From an uncultured Bacteroidota bacterium (GTDB lineage Bacteria > Bacteroidota > Bacteroidia > Flavobacteriales > Flavobacteriaceae), in the NCBI GenBank assembly GCA_902509805.1, contig CABWZL010000002.1:1-64000 (forward strand): a stretch of DNA of 64,000 nucleotides. The letters run 5' to 3'. Made by a program: the position numbers and the translations under genes. Of the stretch, positions 44,806 through 54,193 are shown one piece after another. Each line of letters begins with the position of its first letter. The first letter of the stretch is position 1. The notes below the pieces were generated by a model. That model made no database searches and was not told where the DNA came from. It saw only the letters and a list, made by a program, of their open reading frames with translations.

Positions 44806-45672
44806 ATGAAAAATATATACTTATTAGCAAGTTTGACACTATTTGGTTGTTCAAATAAAGAAATTGATTCTGCAGAGATTGATACTGTAGAGATTATAAG
44901 CAAAATTGTATTACCAAAAATTATAAACGAAACTTCAGGCCTAGAGTTTTATAACAACAACTTTATAACCCACAATGACTCCGGGGGGGAGCCTTCTCTT
45001 TATGTTTTTAATGAGGATGGTGAAATAGTTGAAACGATAGGGTTGAATAAAAATCCTGATTTTGAAATAGAAAATAATGACTGGGAGGATATAACAAATG
45101 ATAACAAATATTTTTTTGTTGCGGATACCGGCAACAATTTTGGTAATAGAGATAATCTGAATATAATTAGAGTTAGCATAGGTGCTAACCTTATGGTGGA
45201 TGGCATAATTAAAATCTCTTATTCAGACCAAGAGTCTTTTTTTCCTAGACCAAAACATAAATATGATGCTGAGGCTATAATCATAATTGATGATAAAATT
45301 GCTTTATTTTCAAAAGACAGGGAAAACCTAAATACTGATTTATACCTAATTGATAAAGATCAGAATGGTCAACAAATACTTACGAGTAAATTTAACTATA
45401 CTGTAGGTTCATTAATTACTGGCGGAGACTATAATAAAGAAAACAGCTTGCTTGCATTAGTTAGTTATAATTCAAAAGGTGAACAATACCTGATTTTATT
45501 TGAGAATTTTGAGTTAAACAATCTTGAAAACAACAATTTTACTAAATATAAGATTCCTATAGAGCGAGCACAGATTGAGGCGATTAAAATAATTGATCAA
45601 GAAACATTTTGGATAACATCTGAAGATGAAGGGGTAGGAAGTCCTTTTATGTACAAAATTCAGGCAAAGTAA
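44806..45672 (+). CDS. Propeller-like lipoprotein of unknown function
   Basis: A 288-aa lipoprotein (LFGC, Cys15). The rest is beta-rich with NETSGLEFYNNNFITHNDSG, WEDITNDNKYFFVADTGNN, KYDAEAIIIIDDKIALFSKD and a C-terminal ERAQIEAIKII. These resemble SdiA-regulated/phytase-like propellers that bind Ca2+ or phosphate esters. It is 3 nt after the CxCC propeller gene. No specific enzyme can be named. Confidence 0.7.
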   Translation: MKNIYLLASLTLFGCSNKEIDSAEIDTVEIISKIVLPKIINETSGLEFYNNNFITHNDSGGEPSLYVFNEDGEIVETIGLNKNPDFEIENNDWEDITNDNKYFFVADTGNNFGNRDNLNIIRVSIGANLMVDGIIKISYSDQESFFPRPKHKYDAEAIIIIDDKIALFSKDRENLNTDLYLIDKDQNGQQILTSKFNYTVGSLITGGDYNKENSLLALVSYNSKGEQYLILFENFELNNLENNNFTKYKIPIERAQIEAIKIIDQETFWITSEDEGVGSPFMYKIQAK

Positions 45673-45757
45673 AAAACGCTCCCAACAAAACCAATTAACA
45701 AAAATTCAAAATTAACCTAGCTAAAAAAAGGAATAATAATGCTCTGAGAGCGTTTTT
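45672..45757 (+). terminator. Nested inverted-repeat region after the lipoprotein unit
   Basis: AAAAACGCTC (45672-45681) pairs with GAGCGTTTTT (45748-45757) across about 66 nt. Inside the right arm a compact GCTC-TGA-GAGC hairpin is followed by GTTTTT, which alone can end the plus-strand transcript. The outer pairing could be an alternative fold. The remaining bases to 45818 hold nothing recognisable. A short RNA is possible but unproven. Confidence 0.5.
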
Positions 45758-45818
45758 AATTCATCTTTTTAAATATACTTTTATTCTTTGTGATATTATT
45801 CTAAAGAAAAGTTAAAAA

Positions 45819-46712
45819 TTAGTTAAGTTGATAGCTTAAACTTATTTTTAGATATGGGTGTCTTGAAGTTCTTTGCATTTCTGTGTCTTTAGACATAGAG
45901 TTAAATGTTGTCAAAACCTGGAGGTTTCTAAACTTCTTCTTAAACCCTATCTCTAATGTGTTTCTGTATTTATTCGAAGTCATTGTTAAGGGTGCATTTT
46001 CATTAAACAAACTACCCTCTAACTTGTAATCATGGAAATAATATTCTTGATGTGTTCCTAAATAAAATGAAAATTTATTATTAGAATTCTTAATTATATT
46101 GTTGTTAAATCCAACCCAGTTTAACTCCCCAAACAAAAGTCCAAAATTAATACCAGTCATAATTTGATAGGTTCCTATTTTAGAATATAGTTGTGTTGTA
46201 ATATTTACATTGTTCTCAATCTTATACCCTTTGAAATAATTTGCAACTAAATTAATTTGAAATTCTTGTGGCATTTGAGACTTCCATGCCAAATGTGGTA
46301 AATCTAAAATAAGATCATGGTAAAGGTTCTGCATTCCTTTAGCTAATGATGCGTCACCCGTTATTCCAATATTTCCCCCTAAAGTTAAGCTTGAATTTTT
46401 AGAAATTTGTTTTTGTTTGCTCAGCTCTAAAAACAGGTATCCACTGTAAGGATAGTCGTATAGCTGAGTGTTCAACTCATACCTGCTTGATGGAGTATAA
46501 ATTAACTGTCCTATTTTAAAATGATGAAAATGCTTTTTATTCTCTATATTTTTTAGTGAAGAAAAAGAAATAAAAATTCCGCTGGAATAATACATGTCTC
46601 TGCTATCAAAGTATAGATCGTTATCAACATCTAGATTAATCTGGTTTTGAGAATAGCAAAAGTTAAAAGAAATGAATAATACTATAAGCTTTAAAAAGAG
46701 AATGTTTTTCAC
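45819..46712 (-). CDS. LpxR-like outer-membrane lipid A 3-O-deacylase
   Basis: A 297-aa protein with a signal (cleaved near residue 21, CYSQ) and alternating beta strands of an outer-membrane barrel. DVDNDLYFDSRDMYYSSG (28-45) holds the N-D and Ser/Thr positions of LpxR (DUF2219). LPHLAWKSQMPQEFQINL (138-155) holds a likely catalytic H140 and E150. It could trim lipid A. The final residue is Asn rather than an aromatic. The level of certainty is moderate: the family pattern is clear, activity is not proven. Confidence 0.75.
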   Translation of the reverse strand: MKNILFLKLIVLFISFNFCYSQNQINLDVDNDLYFDSRDMYYSSGIFISFSSLKNIENKKHFHHFKIGQLIYTPSSRYELNTQLYDYPYSGYLFLELSKQKQISKNSSLTLGGNIGITGDASLAKGMQNLYHDLILDLPHLAWKSQMPQEFQINLVANYFKGYKIENNVNITTQLYSKIGTYQIMTGINFGLLFGELNWVGFNNNIIKNSNNKFSFYLGTHQEYYFHDYKLEGSLFNENAPLTMTSNKYRNTLEIGFKKKFRNLQVLTTFNSMSKDTEMQRTSRHPYLKISLSYQLN

Positions 46713-46728
46713 ATATCTAATTTAAGAA

Positions 46729-46953
46729 TTAGTTTATCAATTTAAAATCACTTTTTTTGATTTTGTGAGTTGCAAATATCTCTCCAGTTTCAGTGTCTAT
46801 AGTAACACAGTGAGCTCGAGAAGTTTCACTTGTAAATTCACAGTCTATTTGATACTTTCCTATTTGCCTCTCCTGTATGGCAGAGCCTCCAATTATAGCA
46901 ACCATACCAATTACTGCAAGTATTAACATTGTAATATTTTTAATATTTTTCAT
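46729..46953 (-). CDS. Small membrane-anchored protein
   Basis: A 74-aa protein from ATG at 46953; the ATG at 47010 adds 19 residues without homology-like features. An N-terminal hydrophobic helix (ITMLILAVIGMVAIIGGSAI) precedes a short soluble part with C40 and C49 (about), EFTSETSRAHCVTIDTETG. It is exported or anchored with its C-terminus in the periplasm. Function unknown. It lies 16 nt from the LpxR-like gene, likely co-transcribed. Confidence 0.6.
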   Translation of the reverse strand: MKNIKNITMLILAVIGMVAIIGGSAIQERQIGKYQIDCEFTSETSRAHCVTIDTETGEIFATHKIKKSDFKLIN

Positions 46954-47056
46954 AGTGTTTGTTTTTATATAAGTTAGTGAATTATATTGTAAGTAACTGT
47001 TTATTAACATTTTACCTTATTTAATAATTTTACTCTAATTTTAATATTATTTTTTT

Positions 47057-47566
47057 ATGATTAAAATTGAATTGGCCAAAACAACTGATCTAGACGGGGT
47101 AATGAGAATCATTAAAGCTTGTGCCGCAGATTTGATTAGCAAAAAAATTTTTCAATGGAGTGAAAAATATCCAAGCAGGGAGGTTTTTAAAAATGATATT
47201 AAAGAAAACACCCTATACATTACTAGACACAATTCAGAGGTTATTGGTTGTGTTGTATTGTGTTCAAATAAAGATCTAGAATATGAAGATATAAAGTGGT
47301 TAACAGAGGATAATAAAAATTTATACATTCATAGATTAGCAGTTGATCCAAAATTTCAAAAACTAGGGGTTGGAAAATCTTTAATGGACTTTACAGAAAT
47401 GTATGCTAAAAAAAATGGTTTTAAGTCTATCCGACTTGATACTTTTAGTCAAAATAAAAGAAATAATAAATTCTACAAATCAAGAAAATATATTCAGCTT
47501 GGTGATGTTTTTTTTCCAATGCAAAGTGAATTTCCCTTTCATTGTTACGAAAAAATAACAAGCTAA
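47057..47566 (+). CDS. GNAT family N-acetyltransferase
   Basis: A 169-aa GNAT protein. Motif A is IHRLAVDPKFQKLGVGKSLM with the acetyl-CoA pyrophosphate loop KLGVGKS; SIRLDTFSQNKRNNKFYKSR follows as motif B. It acetylates a small amine or protein N-terminus; the substrate is open. It is a single gene whose stop interlocks with that of the penicillin-binding protein gene (CTAA). Confidence 0.82.
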   Translation: MIKIELAKTTDLDGVMRIIKACAADLISKKIFQWSEKYPSREVFKNDIKENTLYITRHNSEVIGCVVLCSNKDLEYEDIKWLTEDNKNLYIHRLAVDPKFQKLGVGKSLMDFTEMYAKKNGFKSIRLDTFSQNKRNNKFYKSRKYIQLGDVFFPMQSEFPFHCYEKITS

Positions 47567-49848
47567 AACCCTAGATCCTCTAGATCTTTTTTCTTTTTAG
47601 AGCTTTCAATATTTAAATTTTGACAATCTAAAGGAATGGTCACTATTTCAGGGACAGGAAATTCCTCTAATGAAATTCCTAAATCAGGATTTAAATATGC
47701 CTTTTTCATAAACTGACCCCAAATTGGCAGGGCCATTGTTGCTCCTTGTCCAAATGCAATATCTTCAAAATGAACAGACCTGTCTTCTCCTCCAACCCAT
47801 ACTCCTGTTACTAAGTTTGGGACCATCCCCATAAACCAACCATCACTCTGATTTTGAGTTGTTCCTGTTTTTCCAGCAATTGCATTTTCAAATGCATATG
47901 GATAGCCTGTAATCAAATTCCTGTATATATAGTTTGTTTCCTCTAAACCTGAATGCCTTAGTCTACCTCCTGATCCATATTTAGTTACACCCTCCATTAA
48001 GTTTACAGTCACATATGCTGCTTCTTCGCTAAGTACATCTGTAGTTTGTGGAACTACTTCATACAAAGGAACTCCGTTTTTATCTTCTATTCTGGTAATA
48101 AAAATTGGTTCAATATATATTCCTTTATTAACGAAAGTGCTATAAGCTCCTACCATCTCATAAATACTAATGTCTGGTGTTCCAAGAGCTATAGAGGGTA
48201 CCTCAGGCAGAAATGATTTAATTCCCATTTTTTTCATTAATGTTACTACTGGCTTTGGTCCCACTTGATCCATTAATCTTGCACTTATAGTATTTATTGA
48301 ATTAGCTAAAGCGTTTTTTAAATTACGTGTTTGCCCATACTTATCACTTGAGTTTTTTGGACACCAAGCATCCATATTTCCGTGTTTCATGGGCTCAATA
48401 CAATAAAGAGCGTCTGGAACAGTGTAACATGGTGATAGTTTAAGTTGGTCAATAGCTGTGGCATATAAAAATGGCTTAAACGTTGATCCTATTTGACGTC
48501 TTCCTTGCTTAACCTGATCATACTGAAAATGCTTATAGTTGAACCCTCCAACCCAAGCTTTAACATGACCCGTTTGAGGCTCCATTGACATCATCGATGC
48601 GCGTAAATGAAATTTATAATACCTTATTGAGTCAATTGGTTTCATTATTGTATCTATATCTCCATTCCAAGAGAAAACTTTCATCTGTGTATCTACTTGA
48701 AACGAATCCCAGATTTCATCTTCACTTTTGCCACTTAACTTCATCTTTCTCCATCGTTCTGACCTCATGGCGGAAAGTTTGATTAGGGTATCAACTTGTC
48801 CTTCTCGAAGGTCTTTAAAAGGAGGGGTTGGATTTTCTTCTGACTTTTTGTTTTGAGCAAAAAATTCAGCCTGAAGACTTTTCATGTGTTCATTCACAGA
48901 TTCTTCTGCAATCGATTGAAGCCTAGAATCAATTGTTGTATAAATTCTTAAACCGTCTTTATACAGGTTGTATTTAGTGCCGTCTTGGCTAGGATTTTCT
49001 CTTAACCACCTATTCATAAACTCTTGCAGGTAAGCTCTAAAATATGTAGCCAATCCTTCTCTATGAGACTCAGGGGAGTAATCGATATAGAGAGGTAGCT
49101 GGGCAAGTGAATCCATCTCAAGTTTTGTAATCATTTCATTTCTCTGCATCTGCTGAAAAACAACATTTCTTCTCTCTTTCACAAGCTCCGGTCTTCTTAG
49201 TGGATTATAATATGATGAGTTTTTAAGCATTCCTATAAGTGTAGCTGCGTCTTCTATGAGGAGAGAGTCTGGTGTTTTGTTGAAATATATTTTTGATGCT
49301 GACCTTACGCCATCTGCAGTGTTTCCAAAGTCATATATGTTCAAATACATGGCGATAATTTCATTCTTGGTATACCTTTTCTCAATTTGAATAGCCAACA
49401 CCCACTCCTTTGCTTTTTGAAGTACTGCTTGAAAGATACTTCTAGACCTTACTCCAACAAAAAGCTGTCTAGCAAGTTGTTGACTAATGGTGCTTGCTCC
49501 TCCTCTTGTATTTAAGAAAGCTATTGCCCTTAGTGTTGATCTAACATCAATTCCGGGATGATCATAAAACCTTTCATCTTCAGTTGCAATTAAAGCATCT
49601 ACCAGATTCCTGGGAAGTTCATCATAAGTAATAGGTGTTCTATTGTCGTTAAAATAAAATTTACCCAAAATCTCACCGTCAGATGAAATTATTTGAGTGG
49701 CAAGATTTGTGTTAGGGTTTTCTAATTGTTCAAACTCTGGCATTTCTCCAAATGTACCGTTGCCAGCAAGAATAAATAATCCAAAAAAGGATATTAAACC
49801 AAAAATTACTGAGGCCCAAAGCAGCCTAATTGTAAGTAATTTTTTCAT
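47563..49848 (-). CDS. Penicillin-binding protein 1A (transglycosylase/transpeptidase)
   Basis: A 761-aa class A PBP. One N-terminal membrane helix (about 10-30) precedes a GT51 transglycosylase domain with ATEDERFYDHPGID and GGASTISQQLARQLF. The transpeptidase domain has SxxK (GSTFKPF), SxN (ANSINT) and KTG (GKTGTT). It polymerises and crosslinks peptidoglycan in the periplasm. Length is usual. It abuts the TrhO gene by one base, a layout suggesting co-transcription. Confidence 0.93.
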   Translation of the reverse strand: MKKLLTIRLLWASVIFGLISFFGLFILAGNGTFGEMPEFEQLENPNTNLATQIISSDGEILGKFYFNDNRTPITYDELPRNLVDALIATEDERFYDHPGIDVRSTLRAIAFLNTRGGASTISQQLARQLFVGVRSRSIFQAVLQKAKEWVLAIQIEKRYTKNEIIAMYLNIYDFGNTADGVRSASKIYFNKTPDSLLIEDAATLIGMLKNSSYYNPLRRPELVKERRNVVFQQMQRNEMITKLEMDSLAQLPLYIDYSPESHREGLATYFRAYLQEFMNRWLRENPSQDGTKYNLYKDGLRIYTTIDSRLQSIAEESVNEHMKSLQAEFFAQNKKSEENPTPPFKDLREGQVDTLIKLSAMRSERWRKMKLSGKSEDEIWDSFQVDTQMKVFSWNGDIDTIMKPIDSIRYYKFHLRASMMSMEPQTGHVKAWVGGFNYKHFQYDQVKQGRRQIGSTFKPFLYATAIDQLKLSPCYTVPDALYCIEPMKHGNMDAWCPKNSSDKYGQTRNLKNALANSINTISARLMDQVGPKPVVTLMKKMGIKSFLPEVPSIALGTPDISIYEMVGAYSTFVNKGIYIEPIFITRIEDKNGVPLYEVVPQTTDVLSEEAAYVTVNLMEGVTKYGSGGRLRHSGLEETNYIYRNLITGYPYAFENAIAGKTGTTQNQSDGWFMGMVPNLVTGVWVGGEDRSVHFEDIAFGQGATMALPIWGQFMKKAYLNPDLGISLEEFPVPEIVTIPLDCQNLNIESSKKKKDLEDLGF
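47573..47592 (+). terminator. Weak terminator inside the end of the PBP gene
   Basis: AGATC and GATCT (5-bp stem, 5-nt loop) are followed by a T run. It would end the plus-strand GNAT transcript and lies within the last codons of the convergent penicillin-binding protein gene. Confidence 0.35.
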
Positions 49849-49849
49849 A

Positions 49850-50884
49850 TTAGCTTATCTTAAATTTTAATTTAGCAGACCGTCCCTTTTTAAATATTTT
49901 ATTACTATTGTGTTTTCCTTTTCTAAGAGATTTTTGTTCCTCAAAAGATAGCTCAATAATTTCCATACACTCATTAGAACAACAACTATTCATCTTTTCT
50001 TTACAATTATCACATTGAATAAAAAGAAGGTGACATGATTCATTAATACAATTAATATGAGAATCACATGGCTTTCCACATTGATGACAATTAGAAACTA
50101 TATCGTCTGATATTCTTTCTCCTCTTCTTTCGTCAAAAACAAAGTTTTTTCCAATAAAATGATTCTTTAAATCATTTTCACTTACTTGTCTAGTATATTC
50201 TATAATTCCACCTTCTAGTTGAAAAACATTTTTTATCCCTTTATGCTTTAAATAAGCACTAGCTTTTTCACACCTTATACCACCTGTGCAATACATTAGA
50301 TAATTTTTTTCTTTTCCATTTTTTTCGAGTTCCATATCAATAGTTTCAAGTGACTCTCTAAAAGTGTCTACATCCGGTTTTATAGCGCCTTTAAAAAAAC
50401 CTATTTCACTCTCATAATGATTTCTCATATCAATACAAACCGTATTTTTATCATCAAGCATTTGATTAAACCTTTTGGCGTCTAAGTGTTCTCCTGTCTT
50501 CGTCACGTCAAATGTGTTTTCATTAAGCCCGTCAGCAACTATTTTTTCTTTGATTTTAATGGTAAGTTTTAAAAAAGATTTACTATAGTGTTCTAGGGCA
50601 ATATTTAATCTAATATCATTTAGAGGTAGTATTTCACTTATTGACTTTTTGAATATTTTGAGGTTTTCTTTTGGTACTGAAAGTTGAGCGTTTATTCCTT
50701 CGCTTGCAACATAAATTCTTCCCAAAACATCTAATTTAGAGAGAGCAATAAACAGATGGTCTCTAAATAAAGAGGGGTTTCCTAAAGTAAAATACTTGTA
50801 GAAAGAAAGCGTTATTCTTTCCTGAGAATTTTCATCTATAATTTTGGCGCGCTCTTCAGCACTAAGTTTATTGTACAGTTGCAT
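49850..50884 (-). CDS. trhO: tRNA uridine 5-hydroxylase TrhO (rhodanese-related)
   Basis: A 344-aa protein of the YceA/TrhO family. An N-terminal ferredoxin-like part (FTLGNPSLFRDHL, GINAQLSVP) is followed by a rhodanese domain with catalytic C199 in MYCTGGIRCEKASAYLK. A C-terminal Cys-rich tail (CHQCGKPCDSHINCINESCH) probably binds zinc. It makes ho5U at tRNA position 34. It is the first gene before the PBP gene. The extra zinc tail is common in family members. Confidence 0.9.
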   Translation of the reverse strand: MQLYNKLSAEERAKIIDENSQERITLSFYKYFTLGNPSLFRDHLFIALSKLDVLGRIYVASEGINAQLSVPKENLKIFKKSISEILPLNDIRLNIALEHYSKSFLKLTIKIKEKIVADGLNENTFDVTKTGEHLDAKRFNQMLDDKNTVCIDMRNHYESEIGFFKGAIKPDVDTFRESLETIDMELEKNGKEKNYLMYCTGGIRCEKASAYLKHKGIKNVFQLEGGIIEYTRQVSENDLKNHFIGKNFVFDERRGERISDDIVSNCHQCGKPCDSHINCINESCHLLFIQCDNCKEKMNSCCSNECMEIIELSFEEQKSLRKGKHNSNKIFKKGRSAKLKFKIS

Positions 50885-50937
50885 GCTATACTAATCTAGA
50901 TTGCAAAATTACAATTTTTTATAACCTTATCTGAGTT

Positions 50938-52269
50938 TCAATCCGTTAAACCTTCTAGTTTCTTGCCAACTAAGATATATTCTGTTTGTCTACCCTTAAT
51001 ATATCTAAACCCATCCTTTCCAAAAAAACCTGGTACCTCTAACATAATTCTAATATCTTTTTCCCACTCTGGAATGTATACAGTTGTGTTTAACTCAATA
51101 GCATAAGCGGTATTATATTGAAGTGGATAGTCTCCTGAGAAAGGAACACCTCCTTGTGAATCCCACATTCCTAATGTTGTTCCTGCCGAGTGACCATATG
51201 TGCCTAGAGGGTGGGTATAAATTGATGGCCTTAGACCTTCTGCCATGCCCTGCTCTAATGATTTTTTTAAAATCTGATTTCCTGTAACACCTTGCTTAAA
51301 ATTATTAGTGAAAATATCTTGAACTCTATTTCCTTCTTTTAATGCACTAATTAAAAAATCAGGAGCATTGGTTTCTTTTGGTTTTAAAACATATGCTAGT
51401 TCTTGGGTATCTGTGTTAAGCGTCAGGTATGAAATACCAAAATCACAATGTAAAAGATCTCCAGGCAAAATTATATCAAGCTTTGAGTTGTTGTCAAACG
51501 CATATAAATCACTTTCGTCTTTTCTTTGGACATCAACGGTGGGATGAAACCATGTGTCTAATCCTAACTCAATAACTTTTTCACGCATCCACCATACAAC
51601 ATCATCAGTACTTGTAACTCCAGGAGTAATTACATTAGTTGAAAACGCTTCCCTTATTATAGCACTGCTAATTTCAACTAATTGTGAATAAGCTGTCATC
51701 TCTAAAGCAGTTCTAGTTTCAATCCATGCAATAGCTAAATCCTCTGCAGAAACTATTTTTTTTCTGAATTTTGGTGAAAGTACATTGTAGAGTTGGTCAT
51801 AGTGATACTTGCTAAGTCCGTCTGCTAACGACTCGTAACTAGATGTGTTGATGCCAATTTTTTCTGGATTTTTACTAACTATATAATCTCTTAGCGCTTC
51901 CCATTGATTGGGTTGTTTTTCTTTATTCCAGATTGATGGAATATTATCTCCAAAAGCGTACCTAGCTATCGCAACTGACTCAAATTTTTTAGATTTTGTA
52001 TCTAAAGAAAAAACAACAATTGTTGTTCTTCTTGCATTTAGCCATGTTGGAGGAAGCATAGTTTTAATTATTGGATCTTCATTGTATTCTCTTGCAATTA
52101 AGACCCACATATCAACACCTGTTTTTTCCATAAGCTCAGGCAATAAATTATTAAATCTCTCCTTTTGGAGTTTGTTTACAAAATCCGCTCTTTCCTTTAA
52201 TGGAAGAATGTCTTGCGTGTAAAGATTTGAAACAAATAATACGGTAATTAATATTAATATTTTTCTCAT
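50938..52269 (-). CDS. Secreted Xaa-Pro aminopeptidase-like protein (M24)
   Basis: A 443-aa protein from ATG at 52269, which gives a clean signal MRKILILITVLFVSNLYTQ; the ATG at 52335 would place 22 residues of spacer before it. M24 features are the N-terminal creatinase-like domain and the pita-bread part with HPTVDVQRK, GDLLHCDFGI, TLGMWDSQGG and ELNTTVYIPEW. Metal-binding Asp/His/Glu positions look present for D and E, less clear for His. It likely trims proline-containing peptides in the periplasm. Confidence 0.82.
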   Translation of the reverse strand: MRKILILITVLFVSNLYTQDILPLKERADFVNKLQKERFNNLLPELMEKTGVDMWVLIAREYNEDPIIKTMLPPTWLNARRTTIVVFSLDTKSKKFESVAIARYAFGDNIPSIWNKEKQPNQWEALRDYIVSKNPEKIGINTSSYESLADGLSKYHYDQLYNVLSPKFRKKIVSAEDLAIAWIETRTALEMTAYSQLVEISSAIIREAFSTNVITPGVTSTDDVVWWMREKVIELGLDTWFHPTVDVQRKDESDLYAFDNNSKLDIILPGDLLHCDFGISYLTLNTDTQELAYVLKPKETNAPDFLISALKEGNRVQDIFTNNFKQGVTGNQILKKSLEQGMAEGLRPSIYTHPLGTYGHSAGTTLGMWDSQGGVPFSGDYPLQYNTAYAIELNTTVYIPEWEKDIRIMLEVPGFFGKDGFRYIKGRQTEYILVGKKLEGLTD

Positions 52270-52323
52270 AGTTAAGTAAAATATAAATATAAAAAATATT
52301 ACTTTAGTGATAAATGTTTCAAT

Positions 52324-53325
52324 ATGTCTGATCAAAAAGATTCTAAACTTAAAGCCTTACAATTAACACTAGATAAACTGGATAAAACATACGGTAAAGG
52401 GTCCGTAATGAAGCTAGGTGATCAAACTATTGAAAAGATTGAAGCTATTTCTTCAGGCTCAATAGGACTTGACATTGCATTAGGAGTTGGTGGATATCCC
52501 AAAGGCAGGGTTATCGAAATATATGGTCCTGAATCCTCCGGAAAAACAACATTAACACTTCATGCAATTGCAGAATGCCAAAAGGCAGGTGGCATAGCAG
52601 CCTTTATAGATGCAGAGCATGCTTTTGATAGATTTTATGCTCAGAAATTAGGGGTAGATTTAGGAGAGCTTGTTATCTCTCAGCCAGATAACGGTGAACA
52701 AGCACTTGAGATAGCAGATAACTTAATATGCTCTGGAGCTGTAGACGCTTTAGTCATAGATTCTGTTGCGGCTTTAACTCCAAAAAGTGAAATTGAAGGT
52801 GAAATGGGTGATTCTAAAATGGGTCTTCATGCAAGATTAATGTCACAGGCATTGAGAAAATTAACCGCTTCAATAAGCAAAACAAATTGTACTGTGTTTT
52901 TCATTAATCAATTAAGAGAAAAAATTGGAGTAATGTTTGGAAATCCTGAAACAACAACGGGAGGTAACGCGCTAAAATTTTATGCTTCTGTAAGAGTAGA
53001 TATAAGAAGGTCGACACAATTAAAAAATTCTGAGGGAGGTGTTCTTGGTAATAAAACAAGGGTTAAAATTGTAAAAAACAAAGTTGCTCCACCGTTTAAG
53101 ACTACTGAATTTGACATAATGTATGGTGAGGGAATTTCTAAAATTGGTGAAATATTAGACATTGGCGTTGAACATGATATAATTGAAAAAAGTGGATCAT
53201 GGTTCAGCTATGGGGGAAGCAAGTTAGGCCAAGGAAGAGATTCTGTAAAAGCTATTTTAAAAGACAACCCTGAATTAATGGAGGAATTAGAACAAAAAAT
53301 TCTTGAACAGCTTAACGCTGATTAG
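52324..53325 (+). CDS. recA: Recombinase RecA
   Basis: A 333-aa RecA with Walker [10 protein letters not shown] (68-76), the catalytic Glu region IDAEHAFDR, Walker [14 protein letters not shown] loop 1 ([20 protein letters not shown]) and loop 2 ([20 protein letters not shown]). Full length. It drives homologous recombination and SOS induction. It is alone on the plus strand, with its stop interlocked with that of plsC (TTAG). No LexA-box-like sequence was recognised in the 54-nt spacer. Confidence 0.97.
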   Translation: MSDQKDSKLKALQLTLDKLDKTYGKGSVMKLGDQTIEKIEAISSGSIGLDIALGVGGYPKGRVIEIYGPESSGKTTLTLHAIAECQKAGGIAAFIDAEHAFDRFYAQKLGVDLGELVISQPDNGEQALEIADNLICSGAVDALVIDSVAALTPKSEIEGEMGDSKMGLHARLMSQALRKLTASISKTNCTVFFINQLREKIGVMFGNPETTTGGNALKFYASVRVDIRRSTQLKNSEGGVLGNKTRVKIVKNKVAPPFKTTEFDIMYGEGISKIGEILDIGVEHDIIEKSGSWFSYGGSKLGQGRDSVKAILKDNPELMEELEQKILEQLNAD

Positions 53326-54104
53326 GATAATATTTTTTTCCAATTATCTGTAGCCTTTACTGCAGCTTGTTTTGGATCGTTTTCTAGCTCCTGTCTTATT
53401 TTATTATAAGCATTCATTGTTAAGGATGGTATGTCTTTTTCTGTAAGCCCTTCAACACTTATTTTATCTAAAACTTTAACTCTCAATTTTCCTAGTGAAC
53501 CAAATTTTGGATACCACGGATGCTTTAATTTTAAGTCATAAAACACAAGTGGAATTATTGGAAGATTATTTTCAATTGCTATTTTAAAAGCTCCTCTTTT
53601 AAAGTCAGCTAAAAGTATAGTGTCATCTAAATAATTGGTTTCTGGAAAAATACATACATTATATCCCTCCTTTAACATCTCGTTTGCTTTGCCATAAACC
53701 TCAAATCTGCTTTTAGAGTCTGATCTATCTACCATTATTGCTGCGCGTTTATATATATATCCAAAAAAAGGAATCTTGTATAATTCTTTTTTTCCAACAA
53801 AAACAAATGGCTTCTTACATGTAATTAACATAAGGAAAACATCCATATGACTAGAATGATTAGCAATTATCAGACAATTTGTGTCCGACTTTAACTTCTC
53901 CTTATTCTCTACCTTAACATAATAGCCACTTCCATGTAAAGTTATTCTTGCCCAAACATTTCTTGCAATCCAAAACAATTTAGAATAAGCCTTAGGAAGA
54001 AGTAGTATTAAAACTAGGAAAGGGAAGTATATTAAAACCTGAATTCCTGCAAGAAAGTAGAACCAAAATTCTAACCAAATTTTTAAAAAGAATTTTTTAA
54101 TCAT
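53322..54104 (-). CDS. plsC: 1-acyl-sn-glycerol-3-phosphate acyltransferase
   Basis: A 260-aa membrane acyltransferase. Hydrophobic N-terminal segments (8-38) are followed by the catalytic HX4D (H83-SSHM-D88 in NHSSHMD), then FPETNY, and IPLVFYDLK. It makes phosphatidic acid from lysophosphatidic acid at the inner membrane. It has its own perfect promoter and is divergent from trpS. Confidence 0.88.
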   Translation of the reverse strand: MIKKFFLKIWLEFWFYFLAGIQVLIYFPFLVLILLLPKAYSKLFWIARNVWARITLHGSGYYVKVENKEKLKSDTNCLIIANHSSHMDVFLMLITCKKPFVFVGKKELYKIPFFGYIYKRAAIMVDRSDSKSRFEVYGKANEMLKEGYNVCIFPETNYLDDTILLADFKRGAFKIAIENNLPIIPLVFYDLKLKHPWYPKFGSLGKLRVKVLDKISVEGLTEKDIPSLTMNAYNKIRQELENDPKQAAVKATDNWKKILS

Positions 54105-54129
54105 CTCTTAAATTTAGACATTGCCTTTT

Positions 54130-54162
54130 CAAAGGTAACAGGTATTTTGTTTCAAGGTCAAA
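54130..54162 (-). promoter_or_regulatory. Bacteroidota promoter for plsC
   Basis: On the minus strand TTTG (54162-54159), 21 nt and TACCTTTG (54137-54130) match the phylum consensus exactly. Transcription would begin about 18-20 nt before the plsC ATG at 54104. Confidence 0.75.
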
Positions 54163-54176
54163 AAAAAATATCTTTG
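54146..54176 (+). promoter_or_regulatory. Bacteroidota promoter for trpS
   Basis: TTTG (54146-54149), 19 nt and TATCTTTG (54169-54176) match the consensus exactly. Its start point would be near 54183, giving a leader of about 11 nt before the ATG at 54194. It overlaps the plsC promoter on the other strand. Confidence 0.78.
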
Positions 54177-54193
54177 TTTTGTAAAACTTTCTA

